DNA of 64,000 bases, taken from contig SUYO01000002.1 in the NCBI GenBank assembly GCA_015060385.1, positions 1 through 64,000 on the forward strand, written 5' to 3'. The stretch comes from Bacteroidales bacterium. Lineage in GTDB: Bacteria; Bacteroidota; Bacteroidia; Bacteroidales; UBA932. Positions 27,927 through 37,001 of the stretch are shown here, one piece after another. Both the position numbers and the translations under genes were made by a program. Numbering within the stretch: the first letter of the stretch is position 1; the number at the start of each line of letters is the position of its first letter. The notes under the pieces are model-generated. The model saw only the letters and a list, made by a program, of their open reading frames with translations, searched no databases and was not told the origin of the DNA.

Positions 27927-28444
27927 GACACGACCTTGTGTGACTTATGGATTCCTGCCATGGACGAGTAGTCGTCCGTGGCAGGAATCGTCTTTGAAGA
28001 GCTTTCCTCGACAAGGAGAAGCTTCTTCATCTCGGACCTGTGCTGCGTAAGGGATTCTCTAAGGAGCTCTACCGTTCTTGGCAGGAATTTCCTGAATTCG
28101 CGGACTGTGTCACAGAGGACCTCGCAGCTGAACATGAGGTTCTTCAGGTCGTCCAGAACGACAGGCTTGACAGAAAATGCCTTCAGCATCGTCTGGTTGG
28201 CTGCTTCAAGAAATAGTGGGTAACTCTCCTGCTCTATTGAAAAGAAGAGCCTTACAGACAGGACGCCTTCCTCATATTCAAGTACGGCAAGATTGTCATC
28301 AAGCCCGAAGACGATGTGTGTCCTTTCGTAGATGGGATAGTATCCTTCCTCCATCATCACCCTGAAGATGCTTCTCATGTCAAGGCTTCTGCCAGCCTTC
28401 TTTTCTGAACTCTTTCTCATTTCAATCTCGTTTTTCCCACCCAT
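27923..28444 (-). CDS. YbjN-like protein
   Basis: This 173-residue soluble protein resembles the YbjN family (fold of type III secretion chaperones), with MEEGYYPIYERTHIVFGLDD, YEEGVLSVRLFFSIE and a hydrophobic helical C-terminal half. Function is unknown. The tail (KTIPATDDYSSMAGIHKSH) is encoded by the two arms of a hairpin and may be a late extension. It is convergent with the DUF4301 gene. Confidence 0.6.
   Translation of the reverse strand: MGGKNEIEMRKSSEKKAGRSLDMRSIFRVMMEEGYYPIYERTHIVFGLDDNLAVLEYEEGVLSVRLFFSIEQESYPLFLEAANQTMLKAFSVKPVVLDDLKNLMFSCEVLCDTVREFRKFLPRTVELLRESLTQHRSEMKKLLLVEESSSKTIPATDDYSSMAGIHKSHKVVS
27950..27989. terminator. Long hairpin inside the end of the YbjN-like gene
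   Basis: Arms at 27950-27967 and 27972-27989 pair over 18 bases with one mismatch and a four-base loop (GTAG). It lies 24 bases past the DUF4301 stop but within coding sequence of the opposite gene. It could end the plus-strand transcript. There is no T-run. Confidence 0.5.
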
Positions 28445-28491
28445 AGCACAAAAAGTGCCGGAATCTTATGCTGTTTGACTCAAATTTTTAC

Positions 28492-28499
28492 TAAATTTG
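28492..28499 (+). promoter_or_regulatory. -7 box of the lplA-gcv operon
   Basis: TAAATTTG lies 20 bases before the lplA ATG. A TTTG is present 14 bases upstream (28474-28477), closer than the usual 19. Confidence 0.45.
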
Positions 28500-28519
28500 G
28501 AAGATTTTAGAAGCCGGAA

Positions 28520-29224
28520 ATGAAGAACGTTGTTTTACCACGGGCCGAAGAGCACAGTCTGGCCTTTTATCTCGCCATGGAAGAATATGTGGCGGAGCAT
28601 GTCGAGGGTGAGGCGTTTTTCGTGTGGAGGGTGGATCCGACGGTCATCATCGGAAGGAATCAGGACCTTGAGGCTGAGGTCAATCTGGACTATTGCAGGG
28701 ATCATGGCGTAAAGGTCGTAAGACGCAGGAGCGGGGGAGGTTGTGTATACTCGGACAAGGGAAACATCATGATTTCCTATATTTCCCGCAGAGGAGATGT
28801 GTCCGAAGTATTCGGGAGATATCTGGATTCATTGACAGACTGTCTGCGGACTCTTGGACTTGATGCCAGCAAGTCTGGACGGAACGATGTGATGGTAGGG
28901 GACCGCAAGGTCAGCGGCAACGCCTTCCATATGCTTCCGGACAGGAGCATAGTCCACGGCACACTGCTCTATTCGGTCGATTTCGATGCCCTGGAGACTT
29001 CGATCCGTCCACCGGTGGAGAAGCTTGAAAGACACGGGATCGCTTCGGTAAGACAGAGGGTAGCCAACCTTTCCGACCGGCTGGATCCGTCTGTCATCGG
29101 ATCTGTGGAGGAACTGGAGGATTACATCGTCCGATACTTTACGGATGAGACGGTAATCCTTGCGGACGAGGATGTCGAGAAGATCAGCTCCGAAGCGGAA
29201 CGGGATTATGAGATACAATTATAA
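28520..29224 (+). CDS. lplA: Lipoate-protein ligase A
   Basis: This 234-residue enzyme attaches lipoate to carrier proteins such as GcvH. The lipoate-binding motif is RRRSGGGCVYSDKGN and the catalytic Lys is in VGDRKVSGNAFH. It lacks the extra C-terminal domain of the E. coli enzyme, so it may need a partner or act on a preformed lipoyl adenylate; this is inference from length. It leads the operon and is 10 bases from gcvT, so the ligase and its substrate GcvH are made together. Confidence 0.88.
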   Translation: MKNVVLPRAEEHSLAFYLAMEEYVAEHVEGEAFFVWRVDPTVIIGRNQDLEAEVNLDYCRDHGVKVVRRRSGGGCVYSDKGNIMISYISRRGDVSEVFGRYLDSLTDCLRTLGLDASKSGRNDVMVGDRKVSGNAFHMLPDRSIVHGTLLYSVDFDALETSIRPPVEKLERHGIASVRQRVANLSDRLDPSVIGSVEELEDYIVRYFTDETVILADEDVEKISSEAERDYEIQL

Positions 29225-29234
29225 TAAATAGAAT

Positions 29235-30335
29235 ATGGAAGAGAATCTGTTGAAGACCTGTCTTTATGACAAGCATGTAGCCTTGAACGCGCTCATGAGC
29301 CCGTTCGGAGGCTTCATTATGCCTATCCAGTATACGAATATCACTGACGAGCACAACGCTGTCCGCCATCATGCAGGAATGTTCGATGTATCCCATATGG
29401 GTGAGATCTTCGTGAGCGGCCCTGATGCGGAAAAGTTCGTGAACCATATCTTCTCAAACAATATTACGGGTATTCCTGAAGGAAAGATTCTTTACGGTAT
29501 GCTTCTTTATCCGAATGGTACGGTCGTGGATGACCTCCTCGTATATAAGGAGTATCAGCCGGACAAGTACCTTCTTGTCGTGAATGCTTCAAATATCGCC
29601 AAGGACTATGAGTGGATCTGTGCCCAGAAGGATGGCTTTGATGTAGAGGTGGTCAATGCTTCAGATTCATGGGGAGAAATCGCTCTCCAGGGCCCTGAGG
29701 CCGAGAAGTTTGCAGTAGAGACTCTCGGGCTTGCTCCTGCGGCAGAGCTTGGATTCTATACATATTATGAAGCAGCCTGGAAGGGTGCGAGGATGGTCGT
29801 GAGCCGTACCGGCTATACCGGCGAAGACGGATTCGAGATCTATTGCACGCACGAGGCGGTCAATGAAATATGGGACATCCTTCTCGCTGCCGGCGTGACC
29901 CCATGCGGCCTCGGATGCCGTGACACCCTCCGCTTTGAGGCAGGACTTCCGCTTTATGGCCATGAACTCAGTGACGAGATCACCCCTCTCGAAGCAGGTC
30001 TCGGCATGTTCGCAAAGATAAAGGACAAGGAATTCATCGGCCGCGATGCACTTGCTGTCCAGAAGGAGGCAGGCCTTTCGAGGAAGATCGTAGGCATCGA
30101 ACTCCAGGACAAGGCGATTCCTCGTGCGGGCTATCCTGTTGAGGTCGAGGGAGTTCAGGTCGGTGTCGTGACCACCGGCTACCGTTCGATTTCCACTGAC
30201 CGCAGCGTCTGTGTGGCAATGGTCGACAAGGCATATACCGAGCTTGGAACCCAGGTGGAGATCCGTATCCGCAAGAAGGTCTTTCCGGGCATCGTCACCA
30301 AGAAGCGTTTTTATGAAACAAACTATAAAAAATAA
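29235..30335 (+). CDS. gcvT: Aminomethyltransferase (glycine cleavage T protein)
   Basis: This 366-residue enzyme moves the methylene group from the GcvH lipoyl arm to tetrahydrofolate and releases ammonia. Family motifs are FDVSHMGEIFVSG, GKILYGMLLYPNGTVVDDLL, SRTGYTGEDGFEIY and LRFEAGLPLYGHEL. It is in the canonical T-H-P order, 6 bases before gcvH. Confidence 0.94.
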   Translation: MEENLLKTCLYDKHVALNALMSPFGGFIMPIQYTNITDEHNAVRHHAGMFDVSHMGEIFVSGPDAEKFVNHIFSNNITGIPEGKILYGMLLYPNGTVVDDLLVYKEYQPDKYLLVVNASNIAKDYEWICAQKDGFDVEVVNASDSWGEIALQGPEAEKFAVETLGLAPAAELGFYTYYEAAWKGARMVVSRTGYTGEDGFEIYCTHEAVNEIWDILLAAGVTPCGLGCRDTLRFEAGLPLYGHELSDEITPLEAGLGMFAKIKDKEFIGRDALAVQKEAGLSRKIVGIELQDKAIPRAGYPVEVEGVQVGVVTTGYRSISTDRSVCVAMVDKAYTELGTQVEIRIRKKVFPGIVTKKRFYETNYKK

Positions 30336-30341
30336 CATATT

Positions 30342-30725
30342 ATGGCAAAGACAGTTGAAGGACTCTATTACAGCGAGTCACACGAATGGGTAAAGGTTGA
30401 CGGCAATGTTGCTATCGTAGGTATCACAGACTTCGCTCAGCATGCGATGGGAGATCTCTCCTATGTAGACATGCCTGAGGTTGATGACGAGGTGAATGCA
30501 GGTGATGAGTTCGGTGCAGTCGAGAGCGTGAAGGCTGCCAGCGACCTTTTCAGCCCTGTTTCAGGTACGGTCGTGGAGATCAACGAGGAGCTCGAAGATG
30601 CTCCTGAGCTTCTCAATCAGGATGCGTTCGCAAACTGGATCATGAAGGTTGAGATGAGCGATCCTTCAGAGCTCGAGAACCTCATGGATGCAGCGGCTTA
30701 CGAAGAAATGTGTGCTAACGAGTAA
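30342..30725 (+). CDS. gcvH: Glycine cleavage H protein (lipoyl carrier)
   Basis: This 127-residue protein carries the aminomethyl group between the P, T and L proteins on a lipoylated Lys64 in GAVESVKAASDLFSP. Length and motifs such as SHEWVKVDGNVAIVGITDFA are standard. It is a substrate for the ligase encoded by lplA upstream. Confidence 0.95.
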   Translation: MAKTVEGLYYSESHEWVKVDGNVAIVGITDFAQHAMGDLSYVDMPEVDDEVNAGDEFGAVESVKAASDLFSPVSGTVVEINEELEDAPELLNQDAFANWIMKVEMSDPSELENLMDAAAYEEMCANE

Positions 30726-30736
30726 ACTTTACGCCT

Positions 30737-32089
30737 ATGGCTTTCGCTTATTTTCCACATACGGAAGATGACATACGCCAGATGCTGGACAGAATCGGAG
30801 TAGGGTCCCTTGAGGAACTCTACTCCGATGTGCCTCAGGATGTCATCTACCGTGATGAGTTCGACCTTTACGACGCAATGTCGGAAGATGAGGTGCGACA
30901 GTATTTCGACAATCTGGCTTCGCTCAATCAGAAGACCGTATGTCTCTGTGGCCTTGGTGCTTATGACCATTATGCTCCTGCGGTGATCCCTCACATCATA
31001 TCACGTTCTGAATTCCTGACGGCCTATACTCCATATCAGCCCGAGGTGTCGCAGGGTACGCTCCGCTATATCTTCGAGTACCAGTCCATGATTACCGAAC
31101 TGACGGGCATGGATTGTACGAATGCCTCGATGTACGACGGTGCTACCGCTGCTGCGGAGGCTATGATGATGGCGATGGCGGCTACAAAGAAGAAGACCCG
31201 CGTGCTTCTTTCGGAGGGTCTTCTCCCGTATGTCGTGAATGTAGTAAGGACATACGCAAAGTTCAACGGCGTCGATATCACCATGATCCCATGCCAGGAC
31301 GGTCAGACTTCGTACGGCGCATTGGCGGCCGAGCTTGCGGCCGGCGATGTGGCCGGTGTGCTCGTGCCGGGAATAAACAAATATGGAATTATCGAGGATT
31401 TCACCGGCTTCGCTGATGCCGTCCATGCACAGAAGGGTCTGTTCATGGTCTATTCCGACCCGTCGTCGCTGGCTGTCATCAGGACTCCGGGCGAGTGGGG
31501 TGCGGATGTCGTATGCGGCGATTCGCAGACTCTCGGCGTACCTATGTGCTTCGGCGGCCCGTATGTCGGTTTCCTCGCATGCAGGAAGGACCATGTCCGC
31601 AAGCTTCCGGGACGTATCGTCGGTGCGACCAAGGATGTGGACGGAAAGCGTGCATATGTCCTGACGCTTCAGGCCCGCGAACAGCATATCCGTCGTGAAA
31701 AGGCGACCAGCAACATCTGTTCGAACCAGTCACTGATGGCCCTCTATGTTACTGTATACATGTCCCTCATGGGTCCTAAGGGTCTTCGTGAGGTCAATGA
31801 ACTCAGTTACGGAGCAGCACATTACCTCCATGACAGCCTGCTTTCTACCGGTCTCTTCGAGAAGGCTTTCGACAAGCCTTTCCTCAAGGAGTTTACCTTG
31901 AAGTCACTCATACCTGCAGAAGAACTGCAGCAGGCCCTTCTTGAAAAGGGATTCTTCGGAGCTGTCGAGGTAGAGCCCGGTCTTGTGAACTTCTGTGCTA
32001 CCGAAAGGATCGCAAGGGAGGATGTGGATTATGTGGTCAATCTTATCGCGTCATTGCGACGTGGAAACGATGAGGAGGAGCAGCGATGA
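30737..32089 (+). CDS. gcvPA: Glycine decarboxylase P protein, subunit 1
   Basis: This 450-residue protein is the N-terminal half of glycine dehydrogenase in the split form. It has [35 protein letters not shown], and [16 protein letters not shown]. It pairs with GcvPB to decarboxylate glycine with pyridoxal phosphate. The last residues ([13 protein letters not shown]) are encoded by a stretch that resembles a decayed repeat (32050-32064). Its stop overlaps the gcvPB start by 4 bases. Confidence 0.93.
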   Translation: MAFAYFPHTEDDIRQMLDRIGVGSLEELYSDVPQDVIYRDEFDLYDAMSEDEVRQYFDNLASLNQKTVCLCGLGAYDHYAPAVIPHIISRSEFLTAYTPYQPEVSQGTLRYIFEYQSMITELTGMDCTNASMYDGATAAAEAMMMAMAATKKKTRVLLSEGLLPYVVNVVRTYAKFNGVDITMIPCQDGQTSYGALAAELAAGDVAGVLVPGINKYGIIEDFTGFADAVHAQKGLFMVYSDPSSLAVIRTPGEWGADVVCGDSQTLGVPMCFGGPYVGFLACRKDHVRKLPGRIVGATKDVDGKRAYVLTLQAREQHIRREKATSNICSNQSLMALYVTVYMSLMGPKGLREVNELSYGAAHYLHDSLLSTGLFEKAFDKPFLKEFTLKSLIPAEELQQALLEKGFFGAVEVEPGLVNFCATERIAREDVDYVVNLIASLRRGNDEEEQR

Positions 32090-33549
32090 AATATTACGAT
32101 AAACTGATCTTTGATCTTTCCAAGGAAGGAAGACAGGGATATTCACTTCCTTCCCGCAAGTGGGAGTCAACCCTTTCGGACCTGCCTGCAGGCCTGCTTC
32201 GTTCTGACGAACCGTCCTTGCCTCAGGTAAGCGAGCTGGATGTGGTAAGACATTATACGAATCTCTCGCAGATGAACTTCGGTGTGGATTCCGGATTCTA
32301 TCCTCTCGGAAGCTGTACCATGAAGTACAACCCTAAGATAAATGAAGAGATCGCGGCGCATCCCGGATTTGCCGGCCTTCACCCTCTCCAGCCGGAGTCT
32401 ACGGTGCAGGGCGCGCTCTGGATATATGACCATCTTGCAAAGGCCCTGTCCGCGATTACCGGAATGGCGGAATTCACCCTCAATCCTTTTGCAGGAGCCC
32501 ACGGCGAGCTCACAGGCCTCATGGTCATCCGCCAGTACCACATGTCCAGGGGTGACGACAAGCGTACACGCATCATCGTTCCGGACAGTGCCCACGGTAC
32601 CAATCCGGCTTCAGCAGCTGTCTGCGGCCTTGAGATCGTGCAGGTGAAGTCAAAGCCTAACGGACTTGTGGATGTCGAGGATCTCAAGCCTCTGCTTGAC
32701 GATACTATTGCCGGAATCATGATGACCAACCCTAATACGCTCGGACTTTTCGAGAAGGATATCAGGGAGATTGCTGCCCTTGTCCATGAGTGCGGCGGTC
32801 TGCTTTACTACGACGGTGCCAACATGAACCCGCTCGTAGGTGTCGTACGTCCTGGCGACATGGGCTTCGATGTTCTCCATCTCAATCTCCACAAGACCTT
32901 CTCTACTCCTCACGGAGGCGGTGGCCCCGGCGCAGGTCCTGTAGGCGTTGCAGCCCATCTTGCCAAGCATCTGCCTGTGCCTAAGGTAGTCAGTGATGAA
33001 CTCGGCTTCTACCATATCGTAGATTCTGAGGGAGAACCATGCGGACGCATCTCCGGCTTCATGGGTAATTTCGGAGTGCTTCTGAGGGCATACACATATA
33101 TCCTGATGCTCGGAAAGCAGAATGTAAAGATGGTCGGACCTCTGTCTGTGCTTGGTGCGAACTATATCAAGGAGTCGCTCAAGGACTGCTTCGAACTCCC
33201 GATCCCATCGGTCTGCAAGCATGAGTTCGTGTTTGACGGTCTTAAGGACAAGTCATCCGGCGTGACTACCCTTGACGTTGCCAAGAGGCTTCTGGATTAC
33301 GGCTTCCATGCTCCGACCATATATTTCCCTCTGCTCTTCCATCAGGCGATAATGATAGAGCCTACCGAGACAGAGTCGAAGGAGACCCTGGACGGATTCA
33401 TAGAGATAATGAGACATATCGCTGACGAGGCTGCTTCCGATCCGGAGTCCCTCAAGACTGCTCCGCACACTACTCCTGTGCGCCGTCTTGACGAGACCAC
33501 TGCTGCCCGCCAGCCTGTTCTCCGCTATCGTGACATGAACCAGTCATAG
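32086..33549 (+). CDS. gcvPB: Glycine decarboxylase P protein, subunit 2
   Basis: This 487-residue protein is the cofactor-binding half. The pyridoxal phosphate Lys is in [16 protein letters not shown], preceded by [18 protein letters not shown]. Further motifs are [13 protein letters not shown] and AHGTNPASA. Its ATG overlaps the gcvPA stop, so the halves are translationally coupled. Confidence 0.94.
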   Translation: MKYYDKLIFDLSKEGRQGYSLPSRKWESTLSDLPAGLLRSDEPSLPQVSELDVVRHYTNLSQMNFGVDSGFYPLGSCTMKYNPKINEEIAAHPGFAGLHPLQPESTVQGALWIYDHLAKALSAITGMAEFTLNPFAGAHGELTGLMVIRQYHMSRGDDKRTRIIVPDSAHGTNPASAAVCGLEIVQVKSKPNGLVDVEDLKPLLDDTIAGIMMTNPNTLGLFEKDIREIAALVHECGGLLYYDGANMNPLVGVVRPGDMGFDVLHLNLHKTFSTPHGGGGPGAGPVGVAAHLAKHLPVPKVVSDELGFYHIVDSEGEPCGRISGFMGNFGVLLRAYTYILMLGKQNVKMVGPLSVLGANYIKESLKDCFELPIPSVCKHEFVFDGLKDKSSGVTTLDVAKRLLDYGFHAPTIYFPLLFHQAIMIEPTETESKETLDGFIEIMRHIADEAASDPESLKTAPHTTPVRRLDETTAARQPVLRYRDMNQS

Positions 33550-33577
33550 TTTTGGTTAACTCTCAGATATCCAGCAA

Positions 33578-33625
33578 CTTACCCGATTAGCCTGCCGCCC
33601 CGGGGATGCAGGCTAATCGGATAAG
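33578..33625. repeat. Palindrome upstream of lpdA (copy 1 of 2)
   Basis: Arms at 33578-33595 and 33608-33625 pair over 18 bases with one mismatch. The core TAGCCTGCCGCCCCGGGG, then GCAGGCTA a few bases on, is shared with the palindrome after lpdA. There is no T-run. It may end the gcv transcript or be a dispersed repeat. Confidence 0.7.
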
Positions 33626-33648
33626 TGATTGTAAATTAACAGTTTAAA

Positions 33649-33656
33649 TAACTTTG
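33649..33656 (+). promoter_or_regulatory. -7 box of lpdA
   Basis: TAACTTTG ends 7 bases before the ATG at 33664, with ATTG (33628-33631) 17 bases upstream. The transcript would have almost no leader. This argues against the TTG at 33658 as start. Confidence 0.5.
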
Positions 33657-33663
33657 TTTGAAG

Positions 33664-35076
33664 ATGAAGATCATAATAATAGGTGCAGGACCGGGCGGAT
33701 ATGAGACCGCTCTGCTGGCTGCCAGAAGGGGTGTTGAGGTCGTCCTGATCGAGTCCGGTCATGTGGGCGGCACTTGCCTTAACGAGGGCTGTATCCCGAC
33801 AAAGTCCTTCTGCAAGAACGCAGAGGTCCTCAATGGACTCCGTGAGGCTGGGACCTTCGGTATCACAGGTCTTGACTATAGCTTCGACTTCAAGTCAGTG
33901 ACTGCCAGAAAGAACGCTGTCGTGGAGCAGCTCAGAGGGGGTGTCGAAGGGCTTCTCGGACATAAGAACATCACTCTCGTGCGTGGCAAGGCTTCATTCA
34001 AGGATTCACATACTGTAATCGTTGACCTGACACAGAAATGTCATTGCGGGGAGCAAGGCGACGTGGCAGTCTTTACAGCAGATTACATTATCATAGCAAC
34101 AGGTTCAGTATCAGCTTCTCTGCCTGTTCCCGGAGCAGACCTTCCTGGCATATTGACATCCAAGGAGATCTTGGATCTGGAAGAGGTGCCTCAGAGGCTC
34201 TGTATCATAGGTGGAGGTGTCATAGGCCTTGAATTCGCCTCGGTATTCAGAAGTTTCGGAAGTGAAGTGACCGTCCTGGAATACTGCAAGGATATCCTCC
34301 CTCGTTTTGATACCGATCTCGCTAAGAGGCTGAAGCAGAGTCTTGTAAAGCGCGGAATCGCTGTCGAGACTCAGGCTCAGGTTACCGGCATTGCTCAGGA
34401 CAGCAGCGGATGCTATAAGGTGACATATGTCCGCAAGGGCAAGGAAGAGACAGTCGAAGCCGACAAGGTGCTGATGGCAGTGGGCAGAAAGGCGAATGTC
34501 GCCTCCCTAAATCTTGCTGAGATCGGTATGGATTTCACGCCTCGAGGAATCCTTGTAGATGACAGGACCATGCAGACTAATATTCCGCATATCTACGCTG
34601 TAGGAGACATAAACGGTAAGATGATGCTGGCTCATGCCGCTACCTTCCAGGGCATCGTTGCCCTTGACCATATCATGGGTCAGGAGAACGGCATCGACCT
34701 CAGTGTCATGCCGGCAGCTGTCTTTACCTCTCCTGAAGCTGCAAGTGTTGGAATGACCGAAGATGAATGCAAGGAGAAAGGAATTGCAGTCAAGTGTCTG
34801 AAGTCGTTTTTCCGTGCAAACGGAAAAGCTGTCACGATGGGCGAGACAGACGGATTCTGCAAGCTGGTTGTTGCTGCGGAACCAAAAGAGGGTCAGGAGA
34901 CTGTCTGCACACCGGGTACCATCCTGGGCTGCCATCTTTATGGTCCGCATGCCTCGGACATAGTCCAGGAAGCCTGTGCGCTGATCAGCCGCCATGCAAC
35001 GCTGGATGAGTTCAAGGACATAATCCATACTCATCCGACCCTGACGGAAGTCCTTCAGTCAGCAGCGCATTCATGA
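33664..35076 (+). CDS. lpdA: Dihydrolipoyl dehydrogenase with a translated repeat
   Basis: This 470-residue flavoprotein reoxidises dihydrolipoyl groups, here probably the glycine cleavage L protein. It has FAD motif GAGPGGYETA, the redox pair in GGTCLNEGCIPTKS, NAD motif GGGVIGLEFASVF, AVGDINGKMMLAHAA, and the C-terminal His region HTHPTLTE. Before the strand that leads to IIIATGS, residues about 126-137 (KCHCGEQGDVAV) are encoded by a GTCATTGCGGGG-type repeat related to the one in metH. The insertion lies in a loop, so activity is probably kept. It has its own promoter. Confidence 0.93.
   Translation: MKIIIIGAGPGGYETALLAARRGVEVVLIESGHVGGTCLNEGCIPTKSFCKNAEVLNGLREAGTFGITGLDYSFDFKSVTARKNAVVEQLRGGVEGLLGHKNITLVRGKASFKDSHTVIVDLTQKCHCGEQGDVAVFTADYIIIATGSVSASLPVPGADLPGILTSKEILDLEEVPQRLCIIGGGVIGLEFASVFRSFGSEVTVLEYCKDILPRFDTDLAKRLKQSLVKRGIAVETQAQVTGIAQDSSGCYKVTYVRKGKEETVEADKVLMAVGRKANVASLNLAEIGMDFTPRGILVDDRTMQTNIPHIYAVGDINGKMMLAHAATFQGIVALDHIMGQENGIDLSVMPAAVFTSPEAASVGMTEDECKEKGIAVKCLKSFFRANGKAVTMGETDGFCKLVVAAEPKEGQETVCTPGTILGCHLYGPHASDIVQEACALISRHATLDEFKDIIHTHPTLTEVLQSAAHS
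34040..34074. repeat. GTCATTGCGGGG-type repeat inside lpdA
   Basis: The 35-bp unit starts GTCATTGCGGGGAGCAAGGC and goes on with GACGTGGCAGTCTTT. It matches the metH repeat at 16473-16508 at both ends and is two bases shorter in the middle. It is translated in frame. Confidence 0.75.
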
Positions 35077-35113
35077 AGGTGCCTATGTTGCTGGTTTTCA
35101 GCTGATTAAACGA

Positions 35114-35143
35114 ATAGCCTGCCGCCCCGGGGCGGCAGGCTAT
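35114..35143. repeat. Palindrome downstream of lpdA (copy 2 of 2)
   Basis: Arms 35114-35128 and 35129-35143 are a perfect 15-bp palindrome without loop (ATAGCCTGCCGCCCC and its complement). The core matches the copy before lpdA; the flanks differ. It lies 37 bases past the lpdA stop. It may act as a terminator, but has no T-run. Confidence 0.75.
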
Positions 35144-35174
35144 GGAGCTAAAGTATTGATAGATAGTAAATTAT

Positions 35175-36281
35175 ATGACACGCAAAATAATGCTTCTAGC
35201 GCTGCTGGTATTGTCCGCATGCGCTCCAAAGCAGGAAGAACCTGAATTCTGGCTCGGTGCAGACATAGGATGGTGTACCGAATATGAAGCCAAAGGCTAC
35301 AAGTTCTACAATAAGGAAGGTCAGGAAATGGAATGTACCGCCCTTATGAAGGACCTTGGACTTAACGCCGTACGCCACCGTGTCTGGGTAGATCCTTCAA
35401 GACATGGAAACTGGTGCGGAAAGGAAGATCTTCTTGTTAAATGCATGAGAGCCAAGGCTCTGGGAATGGAGATCCTTCTTGACTTCCATTACAGCGACTG
35501 GTGGGCTGATCCTCAGAAGCAGAACATCCCTGCTTCATGGAGCGGTCATAGTTACGAGCAGATGAAGGAAGATCTCAGAGCTCATACTGTAGATGTGCTT
35601 ACAATGCTTAAGGACAATGGTATAGAACCTAAATGGATACAGGTAGGAAACGAGACCAGAAACGGTTTCCTCTGGACCGTGAAGTCCAATGAGCATGGCT
35701 GGCCGGAGCTGGATGAGAACGGCAATACCACCATCATCGAATCGATGGGACATGTAGTGAACAATCCCGAGCAGTACGCGGGCTTCTTTGCAACAGGCTA
35801 TGATGCCTGCAAGAGTGTCTTTCCTGATGCCATCGTGATGGTCCATCTTGACAATGGCTTTGACAAGGATCTTTATGACTTCAACCTGGGAGTCCTGAGG
35901 GACAACGGCGCCAAATGGGATATGATAGGCATGTCCCTCTATCCATACTGGGCTCTCGACGGAGGATTCAGGACTGATGAGGACCAGACGATCACCGACT
36001 GTATCGAGAACATCCGCTATGTGAGCGAGAAGTTCGGCAGCGACATAATGATCGTGGAGACAGGCTTCTATGTAGACGAAAATGACCCTGCAAGGCTTGA
36101 AAGGGGACGCCTGCAGCTTGCACGCGTGATCCGCGAATCCATCAACGAGACAAACGGACGCTGCAAGGGAGTCTTCTACTGGGAACCTGAGTGCAAGCCG
36201 TCCCAGTACAAGCTCGGAGCCTTTACTGAGGACGGCCGTCCTACAGTGATAATGGATGCCTTTAAAGACTGGTCGGAATGA
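35175..36281 (+). CDS. GH53 endo-beta-1,4-galactanase lipoprotein
   Basis: This 368-residue enzyme is expected to cut beta-1,4-galactan side chains of pectin. The signal peptide ends in lipobox LSAC (Cys15), so it is membrane-anchored. GH53 motifs are GADIGWCTEYE, NAVRHRVWVDP, LLDFHYSDWWADP, the acid/base Glu in WIQVGNET and the nucleophile Glu in MIVETGFY. No SusC/SusD pair is adjacent, unlike in a full polysaccharide locus. Its stop overlaps the next gene (ATGA). Confidence 0.9.
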   Translation: MTRKIMLLALLVLSACAPKQEEPEFWLGADIGWCTEYEAKGYKFYNKEGQEMECTALMKDLGLNAVRHRVWVDPSRHGNWCGKEDLLVKCMRAKALGMEILLDFHYSDWWADPQKQNIPASWSGHSYEQMKEDLRAHTVDVLTMLKDNGIEPKWIQVGNETRNGFLWTVKSNEHGWPELDENGNTTIIESMGHVVNNPEQYAGFFATGYDACKSVFPDAIVMVHLDNGFDKDLYDFNLGVLRDNGAKWDMIGMSLYPYWALDGGFRTDEDQTITDCIENIRYVSEKFGSDIMIVETGFYVDENDPARLERGRLQLARVIRESINETNGRCKGVFYWEPECKPSQYKLGAFTEDGRPTVIMDAFKDWSE

Positions 36282-36949
36282 GTAATCTGTTCAGAACACT
36301 TCCATTGTCGCTTTCAGGTCCCGTCATGGGAATCGCCCTGGCAGCTGCCGGATATCACGTCGATTGGAAGACTGCTGTCTTTCTCCTGCTTGCCGTGACC
36401 TTCCTGCATATGTATTCCGTATCATCCAAGGAGAATACAGACAATAAGATAAAGAATGTTTCTCTGGTTCTGACAATCGTCTGCGGCCTGGCAATGCTGT
36501 ATTTCAGCTTCGGTACCCTTCTGCTGATGGAGCCTCTGATACTGATTGTCTTAGGATATATGATCGTCCGTGCGGTCAGACATACAGCCTTCGTCAGCCG
36601 AGGCAGGGGTATCCTCTATGTCTTTCTCCTTTTCGGACTTCTGGGCGTGGCGGGTTCATATTATGTATGCTCGCATTCTTTCGGTGGATGGCCGATGATC
36701 TTTCCTGCTCTTGCTTCCGGTTTCATATGTGTCGGAGCAAAGGCTGATTGCGACAGGCGTACCTTCATCCTGCTGATGAATGTGGCCGGATGGCTTTTCA
36801 TGACGGTCTATGCCTCGCTGAGGATGTTCGATATATGGCATTTCCTTTATGTGCTTTCTCTTCCTGCGTTCTTCATCAGGAAGCCGGAGTGGGCGGCATT
36901 TGCATTTTCCCTTCTGTCGGGAATCGGTTTTGTAGTATTCCTTGTATAG
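36278..36949 (+). CDS. Degenerate MenA/UbiA-like membrane protein
   Basis: This 223-residue protein has about eight membrane segments. The N-terminus (RTLPLSLSGPVMGIALAAAG) closely resembles the start of MenA prenyltransferases (RP.TLPLS....G.ALA). Where MenA has the metal-binding NxxNDxxD motif, this protein reads SVSSKENTDNK, so the catalytic Asp pattern is lost. It is also shorter than MenA (about 300 residues). It is coupled to the GH53 gene by an ATGA overlap. A new role or decay are both possible. Confidence 0.55.
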   Translation: MSNLFRTLPLSLSGPVMGIALAAAGYHVDWKTAVFLLLAVTFLHMYSVSSKENTDNKIKNVSLVLTIVCGLAMLYFSFGTLLLMEPLILIVLGYMIVRAVRHTAFVSRGRGILYVFLLFGLLGVAGSYYVCSHSFGGWPMIFPALASGFICVGAKADCDRRTFILLMNVAGWLFMTVYASLRMFDIWHFLYVLSLPAFFIRKPEWAAFAFSLLSGIGFVVFLV

Positions 36950-37001
36950 CCGGCACTCAGACCGGAACAAAATGATGTATAGTTAAAAATATTATATTCA
37001 T

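Noticed and set aside
33578..33625. Riboswitch upstream of lpdA
   Set aside because: It is a simple palindrome that recurs after lpdA and has no multi-helix junction; the -7 box lies downstream of it, so it would not be in the lpdA transcript.
36278..36949. Functional menA
   Set aside because: The metal-binding Asp motif is missing and the protein is too short.
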